Of a stretch of 64,000 nucleotides of DNA, positions 41,109 through 49,847 are shown in pieces. The notes under the pieces were generated by a model. It was not told where the DNA came from. It worked only from the letters and a program-made list of their open reading frames with translations, and searched no databases. The DNA is from CAMDBL01 sp964498125 (GTDB taxonomy: Bacteria > Pseudomonadota > Alphaproteobacteria > Rhizobiales > Hyphomicrobiaceae). The stretch spans positions 32,902 to 96,901 of the forward strand of contig CAZCGE010000062.1 of assembly GCA_964498125.1 (NCBI GenBank), written 5' to 3'. The translations under genes and the position numbers were made by a program. Numbering within the stretch: position 1 is the stretch's first letter; each line of letters starts with the position of its first letter.

Positions 41109-41262
41109 ATGAAGCACGTGACGAGGCGAGCGTTCGCCCTCATCACACTGTTCACGACAGGGTGCCTCTCGCTGCCTTCCTATCCTCGGCAGCTTCATTC
41201 TCGGTGGTGCCGGAGGCGCGGTGTTTGCAATCATCTACAATCGCCTCGCTCCACGAAGCTGA
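41109..41262 (+). pseudogene. Frameshifted small membrane protein remnant
   Basis: One frame opens MKHVTRRAFALITLFTTGCLSL, like a signal or membrane start. Another frame, ending at 41262, reads ILGSFILGGAGGAVFAIIYN and then RLAPRS, like the last helix and tail of a small membrane protein. A single frameshift near 41180 would join them. The surrounding 490 bp (40954-41443) contain nothing else recognisable. Confidence 0.3.
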
Positions 41263-41443
41263 AGCGGGCTCGTGATTTTCCTGCAGGCCCCCCGAATGAC
41301 CGCTCCTGTGGCGCATCTCGAACGTAGAACATCGAGAGACCTGACACCAGCGACGTGGGCGCGACCGGAGGGTCAGCGGACGTGCGGGGTGGAGCAGCGG
41401 AGTCGTGGCACCGAACGAGCGGGCCTGACAGGCGCACGCCGAC

Positions 41444-43858
41444 TCACTTCTGCAGCCAGCGATAGCGCACCGGCCGGCCGCTCATGCTCTCGCTCGCGGC
41501 AAGGATCGAATTCACGTCGAGCCCGTAGTGGCCATACAGCTCCTTGATCGAGCCCGACTGGCCGAAGTGCTCGACGCCGAGCGCGCGCACGCGATGGCCC
41601 AGCACGCCGCCGATCCAGGACAGCGCCTCCGGATAGGCATCGCAGATCGTGACAATGCCGGCATCGCGCGGCAGGAGCGACAGCAGGTTTTCAACATGGG
41701 CCACGGCCGCCGCGTCGCCATGCTCGCGCGCGCGCTGCGCGCCGTGCCAGCCGGCCGACAGCCGGTCCGCCGAGGTGACCGCCAGGACACCGGCGCCGCG
41801 ATTGTCTTCCGATAGAAGCCCGGCCGCTTCGATCGCCTCGGGCATCACCGCGCCCATCACCACCAGGGCGACGCGCGTGGCCGCATCCGGCCGGCGCAGC
41901 CAGTAGCCGCCGTTGATGATGTCGGCGCGCAACTCTTCTGTCATCGCGCGCAGCGGCTGCTCGATCGGGCGCGTCGACAATCGCAGATAGACCGACCCGC
42001 CCTTCTCGTCGCGATGCCAGCGCCGCTCCTGATCTTCCACGCCTTCACGTTGGATGTAATGGAACGCCCAGCCCATGATGGCATGCACTTCATCGACGTA
42101 GGCCGGCTCGAACGAGGCCATCCCATCCTGCGCCATGCCAATCATAGGTGTACTGATCGACTGATGGGCGCCACCTTCCGGCGCCAGCGTCAGACCTGCC
42201 GGCGTGCCGACCAGGATGAAGCGCGCATCCTGGTAGCAGGCATAATTCAGCGCATCGAGGCCGCGACAGATGAAGGGGTCGTAGACGGTGCCGATCGGCA
42301 GCAGTCGCTCACCGAACAGGGAATGCGACAGTCCGGCGGCGGCCAGCGTCAGGAACAGGTTCATCTCGGCGATGCCGAGCTCGATGTGTTGGCCTTTCGG
42401 CGCCATCTCCCAGCGCTGCGGGCTCATCAGTCCACGTGTCTTGAACAGATCCTCGCGGCTGACCATGGAGAACAGGCCGCGCCGGTTGACCCACGGCCCG
42501 AGGTTGGTCGACACCGTCACGTCCGGCGACGTCGTGACGATGCGATCCGCCAACGGGCCGCCGGCCTTGGCGATCTCGTCGAGGATGCGGCCGAAGCCGG
42601 TCTGCGTCGATGTCGTGCCTCGGGTATCGATCGCAGGCAGGTCGCCAACGGGGATTTGCGCGCCCTCGAGGCGCCGCCGTCCCTTGGCGTTGAATGGCAC
42701 CCGCCGCAGAAAGCCCTCGACCTCGGCAGCCGGCAGGGCGAGGCCCGCGAAGCGCTCCCACTCTTCGCCCTGGTTGATGCCCTGGGCGGCGCGCAACTCC
42801 TGCAGCTGCGTCTTGTTCATCAGGCCGGCGTGATTGTCCTTGTGCCCCTGGAATGGCAGGCCGAAACCCTTGATGGTATAGGCGATGAAGCAGACCGGCT
42901 GGTCGCTCGGCGCGCTCTCGAACGTCTCCAGGATCAGCTCCAGATCGTGGCCGCCGAGATTGGTCATGAGACGCGCCAACTCGGCATCCGAACGCCGCGC
43001 GATGATCGCCAGCGTGTCGGCATGCGCCTCGAGATCCTTCTCCAGCTCGCGCCGCCAGGCCTTGGCGCCCTCGAACACCAGCGCCGAATAGAGCTGGTTG
43101 GGGCAATCGTCGATCCAGCGCTGCAGGTGCGCGCCGCCGGGTTCGGCGAAAGCTGCCTGCAGCAGCTTGCCGTATTTCAGCAGCAGCACCTTCCAGCCGA
43201 GGTTCTCGAACAGGCCGGCGACTTTCATGAACAGCTGATCGGAGACCACCGAGTCGAGGCTCTGTCGGTTGTAATCGACCACCCACCAGCAGTTCTCGAG
43301 CCCGTGCTTCCAGTATTCCAGCAGCGCCTCGTGGATGTTGCCTTCGTCGATCTCGGCGTCACCCATCAGCGACACCATGCGGCCCTTGCCCCAGTTTTTC
43401 GACCAGCCCTTGGCGTGCACGTAGTCCTGGATCAGGCTGGCGAAGCCCGTCTGCGCCACGCCGAGGCCGACCGAGCCGGTGGAGAAGTCGACGTCGTCCT
43501 TGTCCTTGGTGCGCGAGGGGTAGGCTTGCGCGCCGCCGAAGCCGCGGAAATTCTTCAGCTTGTCCAGGCTCTGGTTGCCGAGCAGATATTGGATGGCATG
43601 GAACACGGGGCTGGCGTGCGGCTTCACCGCGACGCGATCCTCCGGCCGCAGAATATGGAAGTAGAGCGCCGTCATGATGGTCAAGAGCGAGGCCGACGAC
43701 GCCTGGTGGCCGCCGACCTTCAAGCCGTCGCCACGGTCGACCTCGTGGTTGGCGTGGTGGATCATGTAGGTCGACAGCCAGAGCACCTTGCGCTCCAGCT
43801 CGCGCAGCATTTTCAATATGTCGGCTCTGGTCTCGTCGTGCACCTGCGGTCCGTCCAT
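41444..43858 (-). CDS. AceE-like E1 / transketolase-family enzyme (thiamine diphosphate)
   Basis: This 804-residue protein resembles the homodimeric E1 of pyruvate dehydrogenase. The thiamine diphosphate motif is GDAEIDEGNIHEALLEYWKHGLENCWWVVDYN near 167-198, and HQASSASLLTIMTALYF and FSTGSVGLGVAQTGFASL are shared with AceE. The E2-binding N-terminal extension of AceE is short here, so it may work alone. It overlaps the threonine dehydratase stop by one base (TGATG). That coupling suggests 2-oxobutyrate, the dehydratase product, as its substrate. This is inference. Annotated as transketolase in many genomes. Confidence 0.85.
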   Translation of the reverse strand: MDGPQVHDETRADILKMLRELERKVLWLSTYMIHHANHEVDRGDGLKVGGHQASSASLLTIMTALYFHILRPEDRVAVKPHASPVFHAIQYLLGNQSLDKLKNFRGFGGAQAYPSRTKDKDDVDFSTGSVGLGVAQTGFASLIQDYVHAKGWSKNWGKGRMVSLMGDAEIDEGNIHEALLEYWKHGLENCWWVVDYNRQSLDSVVSDQLFMKVAGLFENLGWKVLLLKYGKLLQAAFAEPGGAHLQRWIDDCPNQLYSALVFEGAKAWRRELEKDLEAHADTLAIIARRSDAELARLMTNLGGHDLELILETFESAPSDQPVCFIAYTIKGFGLPFQGHKDNHAGLMNKTQLQELRAAQGINQGEEWERFAGLALPAAEVEGFLRRVPFNAKGRRRLEGAQIPVGDLPAIDTRGTTSTQTGFGRILDEIAKAGGPLADRIVTTSPDVTVSTNLGPWVNRRGLFSMVSREDLFKTRGLMSPQRWEMAPKGQHIELGIAEMNLFLTLAAAGLSHSLFGERLLPIGTVYDPFICRGLDALNYACYQDARFILVGTPAGLTLAPEGGAHQSISTPMIGMAQDGMASFEPAYVDEVHAIMGWAFHYIQREGVEDQERRWHRDEKGGSVYLRLSTRPIEQPLRAMTEELRADIINGGYWLRRPDAATRVALVVMGAVMPEAIEAAGLLSEDNRGAGVLAVTSADRLSAGWHGAQRAREHGDAAAVAHVENLLSLLPRDAGIVTICDAYPEALSWIGGVLGHRVRALGVEHFGQSGSIKELYGHYGLDVNSILAASESMSGRPVRYRWLQK

Positions 43859-45108
43859 CAGTGATTGCCTCCCGGATTGCCCTTGACTTCGACCTCGAAG
43901 CCGGCCGCCTGCAACCTGGCGATGGTGCCATCGAGATGGGCGCGGTCGCGCGTTTCGATCACGACATCGAGGATCGCGACCTTGGCCGGCAGGTCGGTGA
44001 AGACGCGCTGGTGATAGACCTCGAGAATATTTGCCTCCGCCTCCCCGATCAAGGCCGCGACGCGGGCGAGCTGGCCGGGCTTGTCGGACAGATCGACCGA
44101 CAATTGCGACAGGCGGCCCTCGCGGGCGAGTTCTCGTGTCAGCACGCTCGCCAGCAAACGGTTGTCGATGTTGCCGCCGCTGAGCACGAGCCCGACTTTT
44201 CTGCCCTTGAACCGTGCGGCATCGGCCAGGACCGCGGCCAGGCCAGCGGCGCCGGCCCCCTCGACCACCGTCTTCTCGATAGAGATCAGTAGGCTGACTG
44301 CACGCTCGAGCTGTGCTTCGCTGACCAGCACGATGTCGTCGACATGCGCCCGCACCAGCTCGCTCGTGATGCGCCCCGGCGCCTTGACGGCGATGCCCTC
44401 GGCCAGCGTGTCGCCGCGCATCGGCAGGCTCGCGCCCTTGATGGCGTTGTACATCGATGGATAAAGCGCGGCCTGCACGCCGACCACCTTGATCGCCGGC
44501 TTGATCGCCTTGGCGGCCATCGCCACGCCGGAAATCAACCCGCCGCCGCCGACCGGGACCACCAGCACGTCGAGCTCGGGCACCGCCGCCAGCATCTCGT
44601 GCGCGATCGTGCCCTGCCCGGCAATGACCAGCGGATCGTCATAAGGATGAATAAAGACCAGGTCGTGCTTGCCGCCATGGCTGATGGCGAAGTTGGCGGC
44701 CACTTCGAGCGTCGTGCCGATCTGGATGACGGTGGCGCCGTGGCCGCGCGTGTTCTCGACCTTCACGATCGGCGTCGCTTCGGGCATGACGATGGTGGCG
44801 GGAATGCCGAGGCGGCGCGCATGATAGGCGACGCCCTGCGCATGATTGCCGGCCGACATGGCGATGACGCCGCGCCGGTGCTCCTGCGGCGATAGAGCCA
44901 GCAGGCGGTTCAGCGCGCCGCGCTCCTTGAAGGATGCCGTGAACTGCAGGTTTTCGAATTTTAGCCAGATCTCGCAACCGAAGATCGCCGACAGCGTGCG
45001 GCTGTGATCGAAGTCCGTATTCAGAATAACACCGGCCAGGGCGGCGGCGGCCCTTTCGATGTCGGCGGGCGTCAGGATCGGCGTGGTCGGGGCGTCCGGG
45101 CTGGTCAT
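43858..45108 (-). CDS. Threonine ammonia-lyase (threonine dehydratase) with ACT domain
   Basis: This PLP enzyme turns threonine into 2-oxobutyrate and ammonia. The 416-residue product has Lys61 in TASFKERGA for PLP, SAGNHAQGVAYHARRLGIPATI and the phosphate loop PVGGGGLISGV. The C-terminal 80 residues (LSQLSVDLSDKPGQLARVAALIG and onward) form one ACT domain, as in the catabolic/biodegradative type. It is the first gene of a two-gene operon with the E1 enzyme and divergent from an Lrp/AsnC regulator, which probably controls it. Confidence 0.93.
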   Translation of the reverse strand: MTSPDAPTTPILTPADIERAAAALAGVILNTDFDHSRTLSAIFGCEIWLKFENLQFTASFKERGALNRLLALSPQEHRRGVIAMSAGNHAQGVAYHARRLGIPATIVMPEATPIVKVENTRGHGATVIQIGTTLEVAANFAISHGGKHDLVFIHPYDDPLVIAGQGTIAHEMLAAVPELDVLVVPVGGGGLISGVAMAAKAIKPAIKVVGVQAALYPSMYNAIKGASLPMRGDTLAEGIAVKAPGRITSELVRAHVDDIVLVSEAQLERAVSLLISIEKTVVEGAGAAGLAAVLADAARFKGRKVGLVLSGGNIDNRLLASVLTRELAREGRLSQLSVDLSDKPGQLARVAALIGEAEANILEVYHQRVFTDLPAKVAILDVVIETRDRAHLDGTIARLQAAGFEVEVKGNPGGNH

Positions 45109-45257
45109 GGTGATGGCCTCTGCGGCCCCGATGCAGGAGCACGCGCACTATAACGGCGCTGCATCCAAAATTCCTGCCAATCTCACTTGTTTTCAACCGA
45201 ACCAATGGCATATCCTGCTGAGTTCCAGCTCTAACATGACATCTTCTGCCAAAAACT
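45109..45257. promoter_or_regulatory. Divergent promoter region between the threonine dehydratase and Lrp genes
   Basis: 149 bp serve both genes. On the plus strand TTGTTT and, about 17 bp later, CATATC lie upstream of the Lrp start and could be its -35 and -10 boxes. Lrp-type regulators next to an amino-acid catabolic gene usually bind such shared regions. No exact Lrp site was identified. Confidence 0.45.
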
Positions 45258-45719
45258 ATGGACAATATCGACCGTCGCATCCTCGGCGAGCTGCAGCGCG
45301 ACGCCCGCGTCTCGAATGTTGCGCTGGCTGAGCATGCCGGGCTCTCGCAAAGTCCCTGCTTGCGGCGCGTGCGCCTGCTCGAAGAGGCCGGCGTCATCCG
45401 CGGCTATGCCACGCTTGTTGATCAGACCAAGGTTGGCCTGCCGGTCAGTGTCTTCGTCTCGGTGAAGCTCGAGAAGCAGCGCGAGGAGGCGCTCAACCGC
45501 TTCGAGCAGGCCGTGCGCGACTGCCCCGAGGTGCTGGAGTGCTACCTGATGACCGGCCCGCGCGACTACCTGTTGCGCGTCGTCGCCCGCGACCTTGCCG
45601 ATTACGAGCGCTTTCTCAAGGAGACGCTGACCCGTATCGACGGCGTCGCCAGCATCGAATCGAGCTTCGCCCTGGCGCAGGTCAAACACACCACGGCGTT
45701 GCCGATCGGCGAGGCGTAG
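45258..45719 (+). CDS. Lrp/AsnC-family transcriptional regulator
   Basis: This 153-residue protein has the AsnC-type helix-turn-helix DNIDRRILGELQRDARVSNVALAEHAGLSQSPCLRRVRLLEEAGVI and the C-terminal RAM ligand-sensing domain (VSVFVSVKLEK to VASIESSFALAQVKHTTALPI). It probably senses an amino acid, with threonine or a branched-chain amino acid likely from context, and controls the divergent dehydratase operon. Confidence 0.93.
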   Translation: MDNIDRRILGELQRDARVSNVALAEHAGLSQSPCLRRVRLLEEAGVIRGYATLVDQTKVGLPVSVFVSVKLEKQREEALNRFEQAVRDCPEVLECYLMTGPRDYLLRVVARDLADYERFLKETLTRIDGVASIESSFALAQVKHTTALPIGEA

Positions 45720-45848
45720 GTACTGATGCCCCACTTGTCGAAGCCTGTGGCATGGCCGAGCAATTCATGGCAGCCTCGATGCTGCCGGCGCTGTTGTGTC
45801 TCACCCATGCAACCTGCGGTTCGGCGAAAGGCAGGGAGGAACATCACC

Positions 45849-46148
45849 ATGAAAAGAGCCACGCTGTTGGCGATGATTGCCGCTTGCGTCGTCCTCGCTC
45901 CGGCCGGCGCCGCCGATGCGGCGGATTGCCGGGCCAAGATGACCGGTATCGGCGAGGGATACGGCTTGTTCGCGGGCGCCACGCAGCAAGCCCAGGCCGC
46001 CGCGACCGCGGAATGGCAAACCAAGGTCGCCAGCCGCCATGGCAAGCGCTTCGCCGCCATGGACAAGGCGGGTTCCGTGCGCTGGGACTGCACGCCAAAT
46101 CCCGTCGCGAAGGCCAACTGCACAGTTACGGCGCGGCCCTGTCGCTGA
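45849..46148 (+). CDS. Small secreted cysteine-containing protein
   Basis: This 99-residue protein has a typical signal peptide, MKRATLLAMIAACVVLAPAGAADA, and a mature part of about 75 residues with four Cys (DCRAKM, WDCTPN, ANCTV and RPCR) that could form two disulfides in the periplasm. Similar short exported proteins are common in Rhizobiales and have no known function. GGAGGA lies about 8 nt before the ATG. Single gene. Confidence 0.8.
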   Translation: MKRATLLAMIAACVVLAPAGAADAADCRAKMTGIGEGYGLFAGATQQAQAAATAEWQTKVASRHGKRFAAMDKAGSVRWDCTPNPVAKANCTVTARPCR

Positions 46149-46242
46149 TCGCCGGCCCTGGCGTCATCTCGTCTCCGAAGGGCCGGGGTGGGCGCGAGGC
46201 AAGCGGGTCGGTTATTGCGAGACGGGAAACTCGTCAGCGATC

Positions 46243-46270
46243 GAAACGGTAGGCTCGAGCCTCCCGTTTC
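46243..46270 (+). terminator. Hairpin terminator candidate
   Basis: GAAACGG, two bases, GGCTCGAGCC, two bases, CCGTTTC form a strong hairpin followed by TCTTGTGTCTT. It would end transcription of the small secreted protein gene about 100 bp downstream of its stop. Confidence 0.55.
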
Positions 46271-46338
46271 TCTTGTGTCTTCGCCCGCCCCTCCGATAAA
46301 AGCGGGCTCGGGCAGCAACCGCGAAAAGGAGAAGGACG

Positions 46339-47223
46339 ATGGCCAAGGTCGCTTGGATTGGGTTGGGCGTGATGGGCTACCCGATGGCCGGTCACGTCGT
46401 GAAAAAGGGCGGGCACGATCTGGTCGTCTACAATCGGACGGCGGCCAAGGCGGCGGCCTGGGTCGAGGAATATGGCGCCGGGCGTACCGCGGCGACACCG
46501 GCCGAAGCCGCCAAGGGCGCCGACTACGTCTTTTGCTGCGTCGGCAACGACAACGATCTGCGCTCGGTGACCACGGGCCAGGACGGCGCTTTCGCCGCCA
46601 TGGGCAAGGGCCAGATCTTCATCGACAATACAACGGCCTCGGCCAATGTCGCGCGCGAGTTGTACGCCGCCGCCAAGGCCAAGGGCTTCGACTTCCTCGA
46701 CGCCCCGGTGTCGGGCGGCGAAGCCGGTGCCAAGAACGGTGTGCTCACCGTGATGATCGGCGGCGACCAGGCCGTCTATGAGCGTGCCAAGCCGGTGATC
46801 GATCACTATGCCCGCATGGCGACGCTGATCGGTCCGCCAGGCTCGGGCCAGCTCACCAAGATGGTCAACCAGATCTGCATCGCCGGCCTCGTCCAGGGCC
46901 TGTCAGAGGGCATGCATCTGGCGCAGAAGGCCGGCCTCGACATTGCCGCCGTGATGGAGACCATCTCCAAGGGCGCTGCCGGGTCGTGGCAGATGGACAA
47001 CCGCTGGAAGACCATGCGCGAGGGCAAGTACGACTTCGGCTTCGCCGTCGACTGGATGCGCAAGGACCTGGCCATCTGCATGGACGAGGCGCGCCGCAAC
47101 GGCGCCAGCCTGCCGGTCGCCGCCCTGGTCGATCAGTTCTACTCGGAAGTGCAGAAGATGGGCGGCAGCCGCTGGGATACCTCGAGCCTGCTGGCGCGGC
47201 TGAATCATGCGGATAAGAAGTGA
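46339..47223 (+). CDS. 3-hydroxyisobutyrate dehydrogenase-family oxidoreductase
   Basis: This 294-residue NAD(P) enzyme has the Rossmann motif WIGLGVMGYPMAG at 6-18, the substrate-side LDAPVSGGEAGAKNG near 119-133 and the catalytic Lys in GPPGSGQLTKMVNQI. These three blocks define beta-hydroxyacid dehydrogenases (3-hydroxyisobutyrate, tartronate semialdehyde and related substrates). Substrate not assignable. Precedes a G-rich inverted repeat and a thioesterase gene. Confidence 0.92.
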   Translation: MAKVAWIGLGVMGYPMAGHVVKKGGHDLVVYNRTAAKAAAWVEEYGAGRTAATPAEAAKGADYVFCCVGNDNDLRSVTTGQDGAFAAMGKGQIFIDNTTASANVARELYAAAKAKGFDFLDAPVSGGEAGAKNGVLTVMIGGDQAVYERAKPVIDHYARMATLIGPPGSGQLTKMVNQICIAGLVQGLSEGMHLAQKAGLDIAAVMETISKGAAGSWQMDNRWKTMREGKYDFGFAVDWMRKDLAICMDEARRNGASLPVAALVDQFYSEVQKMGGSRWDTSSLLARLNHADKK

Positions 47224-47329
47224 GGGAGTAGGGAGTGGGGAGTAGGGAGTAGGCAGAAAGGGTCAGCTGTCGAATGTTTGATCCGGCTACTGCCCACTCC
47301 CTACTCCCCACTCCCTACTCCCCACTCCC
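47224..47329. repeat. G-rich inverted repeat with internal GGGAGTA units
   Basis: Left arm 47224-47252 is built from GGGAGTA/GGGAGTG units. The right arm at 47287-47329 is the complementary CTACTCCC/CACTCCC series. The arms pair over about 29 bp around a 34-nt loop. It starts one base after the dehydrogenase stop codon and may act as its terminator. Confidence 0.8.
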
Positions 47330-47365
47330 TTCTTGCCGAAAATTAGGAACACTGAGAGTGCATCC

Positions 47366-47809
47366 ATGATCCGTGGCCAGCAAGACATCGGCAAACTGCA
47401 GGATCGGCGCGAGGCTATCCGCTGGCTCGCCGACCGCAACGCCGTGTTCAAGTATCTCGGTGTCGAGATCGTCGAAGCGGGGCCGGGCCGCACCCGCTTC
47501 CGCATGACGGTGCAGCCCGAGCACGCCAACAGCTTCGACTATTTCCATGGCGGACTGATCTTCACGCTCGCCGATCTGACGTTCGGCTTCACCTGCAACG
47601 CCGCCGGCCAGCGCGCCGTGACGGCCAGCGCCAACATGGAGTTTCTGGCCCCCGTCGAGTTGGGCGACCGCATCCTGTCCGAGGCGATCGAAGTGCATCG
47701 CGAGGGCCGCACCGGCCTCTACGACGTGCGCATTTGGCGCGAGATCGACGACGTCACCGTGGCGATGATTCGCGGGCGCATGCGCATTGTCGGCCGCAAT
47801 TCCGCGTAA
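47366..47809 (+). CDS. PaaI-family acyl-CoA thioesterase
   Basis: This 147-residue hotdog-fold protein has the signature SFDYFHGGLIFTLADLTFGFTCN, with the HGG[ML] motif and the following Asp of PaaI thioesterases. PaaI hydrolyses phenylacetyl-CoA-type thioesters to free CoA. Without other paa genes nearby, a general role in rescuing CoA is more likely. The short N-terminal helix before residue 30 is normal. Start at ATG 47366. Confidence 0.88.
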   Translation: MIRGQQDIGKLQDRREAIRWLADRNAVFKYLGVEIVEAGPGRTRFRMTVQPEHANSFDYFHGGLIFTLADLTFGFTCNAAGQRAVTASANMEFLAPVELGDRILSEAIEVHREGRTGLYDVRIWREIDDVTVAMIRGRMRIVGRNSA

Positions 47810-48097
47810 TCGCCGCCGCGCCGCATGGTCCGGGCCGTTGGCGCCAGAATCGTATCCCCGTCTTTGGCGAGGCGAATCCGCGGCGCACGCCCACCCACAC
47901 CTTGCGACCGCGCGGATCATTGACTCGCTTCCGCCCCCATCCTAGGCTTATTGTTCGCACATGCGAAGAAGCTGGTTGTGCAATGGCCTCGGCGTGACGG
48001 ACTTGACCAATATCGACTGGTATTGGCGGCTAGTGTGCAGCGCACAATACGGGACGGCACGTTGGCGGCTCGGAGAGGGCTGGGGAGCGTTTCTCAT
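47810..48097. promoter_or_regulatory. Upstream region of the etfBA operon
   Basis: 288 bp without a gene. CCAATA at 48007-48012 and TATTGG at 48021-48026 form a short inverted repeat inside TTGACCAATATCGACTGG-type sequence, about 75 bp before the etfB start, and could be an operator overlapping a -35 box. This is a weak lead. Confidence 0.35.
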
Positions 48098-48853
48098 ATG
48101 AAGGTACTGGTGCCGGTCAAGCGCGTGGTCGACTACAACGTCAAGATTCGCGTCAAGACCGACGGCTCGGGTATCGAGCTGGCCAACGTCAAGATGTCGA
48201 TGAACCCGTTCGACGAGATCAGCATCGAAGAAGCGGTGCGGATGAAGGAGAAGGGCACGGCCAGCGAAGTGGTCGCCATCTCGATCGGTTCGGCCAAATC
48301 CCAGGAAACGATTCGCACCGCGCTGGCGATCGGCGCCGACCGCGGCATCCTGGTGGAGACGCCGGAGGGGACCAACGTCGAGCCGCTCGCTGTCGCTAAA
48401 ATCCTCAAGGCGATCGTCGCCACCGAGCAGCCCGATCTGATCGTCCTCGGCAAGCAGGCGATCGACGACGATTGCAACCAGACCGGCCAGATGCTGGCGG
48501 CGCTGCTGGGGTGGCCGCAAGCCACCTTCGCCTCCAAGATCGTCATCGAGGGCCGGCAACTCGCCGTCACCCGCGAGGTCGATGGCGGCCTGGAGACGAT
48601 CAAGATCAATCTGCCGGCCATCGTCACCACGGATCTGCGGCTCAACGAGCCACGCTACCCCTCGCTGCCCAACATCATGAAGGCGAAAAAGAAGCCGCTC
48701 GACGTGAAGAAGCCCGAGGAGCTGGGTGTCGACATTGCGCCCCGGCTCAAGGTGCTGACGACCGCCGAGCCGCCGACGCGCAAATCCGGCGTCAGGGTTG
48801 CTAACGCCGCCGAGCTGGTGGCCAAGCTCAAGAATGAAGCGGGGGTGATCTGA
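48098..48853 (+). CDS. etfB: Electron transfer flavoprotein beta subunit
   Basis: With EtfA this FAD/AMP protein carries electrons from acyl-CoA dehydrogenases to ETF-quinone oxidoreductase. The 251-residue product starts MKVLVPVKRVVDYNVKIRVK. The AMP-site and signature blocks VLGKQAIDDDCNQTGQMLAALLGWPQATF and VTREVDGGLETIKINLPAIVTTDLRLNEPRYPSLPNIMKAKKK are complete. It overlaps etfA by one base (TGATG). Confidence 0.96.
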   Translation: MKVLVPVKRVVDYNVKIRVKTDGSGIELANVKMSMNPFDEISIEEAVRMKEKGTASEVVAISIGSAKSQETIRTALAIGADRGILVETPEGTNVEPLAVAKILKAIVATEQPDLIVLGKQAIDDDCNQTGQMLAALLGWPQATFASKIVIEGRQLAVTREVDGGLETIKINLPAIVTTDLRLNEPRYPSLPNIMKAKKKPLDVKKPEELGVDIAPRLKVLTTAEPPTRKSGVRVANAAELVAKLKNEAGVI

Positions 48854-49797
48854 TGACCGTTCTGCTTCTCGCTGACCACAACGGCAAGTCGCTGGGCAGC
48901 GCCACGGCCAAGGCGCTGACTGCGGCCAAGGCGCTGGGCGGAGACGTGCACGTATTGATCGCCGGCGCCGATTGCCGCGCGGTCGCCGAGGCCGCCGCCA
49001 AGCTGCAAGGCGTCGACAAGGTGCTGCTGGCGGAGGCTCCGCATCTGGCTCCTCAGTTGGCCGAGGACATGGCGGCGCTGATCGTGCCACTGATGGCCAA
49101 TCACGACACGCTGGTCTCGGCCTCGACGGCGTTCGCCAAGAACATCCTGCCGCGCGTCGCCGCCATGCTCGACGTCATGCAGATTTCCGACGTCACCGCC
49201 GTTAAATCGGCCGATACCTTCGAGCGGCCGATCTACGCCGGCAATGCCATCCAGACCGTGCAATCCAGCGAAGCCAAGAAGGTCATGACGGTGCGGACGG
49301 CCACCTTCCAAGCCGCGGGGGAAGGCGGCGCGGCTGCGATCGAATCGATCTCGGTGGCGGCGGCAACCGGGCTTTCGACGTTCGAAAAGGCCGAGCTGTC
49401 CAAATCCGACCGGCCCGAGCTGACGGCCGCCAAGATCGTCATCTCGGGCGGCCGCGGCATGGCGAACGGCGAAAACTTCAAGACCTACATCGAGCCTGTG
49501 GCCGACAGGCTGCGGGCCGCGGTCGGCGCCAGCCGGGCCGCCGTCGATGCCGGCTACGTGCCGAACGAGTATCAGGTGGGCCAGACTGGCAAGGTGGTGG
49601 CGCCGGAGCTTTATATCGCGGTCGGCATCTCGGGCGCCATCCAGCATCTGGCCGGCATGAAGGACTCCAAAGTGATCGTCGCCATCAACAAGGACGGCGA
49701 GGCGCCGATCTTCCAGGTGGCCGACTACGGGCTGGTGGCGGACCTGTTCCAGGCACTGCCGGAACTCGATGCCGAGTTGAAAAAAGTGGGTTATTGA
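48853..49797 (+). CDS. etfA: Electron transfer flavoprotein alpha subunit
   Basis: This 314-residue subunit binds FAD. The C-terminal FAD domain shows VISGGRGMANGENF near 196-209, GASRAAVDAGYVPNEYQVGQTGKVVAPELYIAVGISGAIQH near 222-262 and VIVAINKDGEAPIFQVADYGLV. Full length. Partner of etfB in one operon and followed closely by a 3-hydroxyacyl-CoA dehydrogenase gene, consistent with fatty-acid or amino-acid oxidation. Confidence 0.96.
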   Translation: MTVLLLADHNGKSLGSATAKALTAAKALGGDVHVLIAGADCRAVAEAAAKLQGVDKVLLAEAPHLAPQLAEDMAALIVPLMANHDTLVSASTAFAKNILPRVAAMLDVMQISDVTAVKSADTFERPIYAGNAIQTVQSSEAKKVMTVRTATFQAAGEGGAAAIESISVAAATGLSTFEKAELSKSDRPELTAAKIVISGGRGMANGENFKTYIEPVADRLRAAVGASRAAVDAGYVPNEYQVGQTGKVVAPELYIAVGISGAIQHLAGMKDSKVIVAINKDGEAPIFQVADYGLVADLFQALPELDAELKKVGY

Positions 49798-49847
49798 GAG
49801 CGGTCGCTCAACAGCGCAGCGCGATCGTTCGCGCCAACAGGGACACG

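Noticed and set aside
41281..41443. Possible gene upstream of the E1 enzyme 3' end
   Set aside because: No frame has both a start with a ribosome-binding site and protein-like composition; treated as decayed sequence.
42014..43864. Long plus-strand ORF (616 codons) opposite the E1/transketolase gene
   Set aside because: Antisense shadow of an intact thiamine diphosphate enzyme; no protein-like motifs and no ribosome-binding site.
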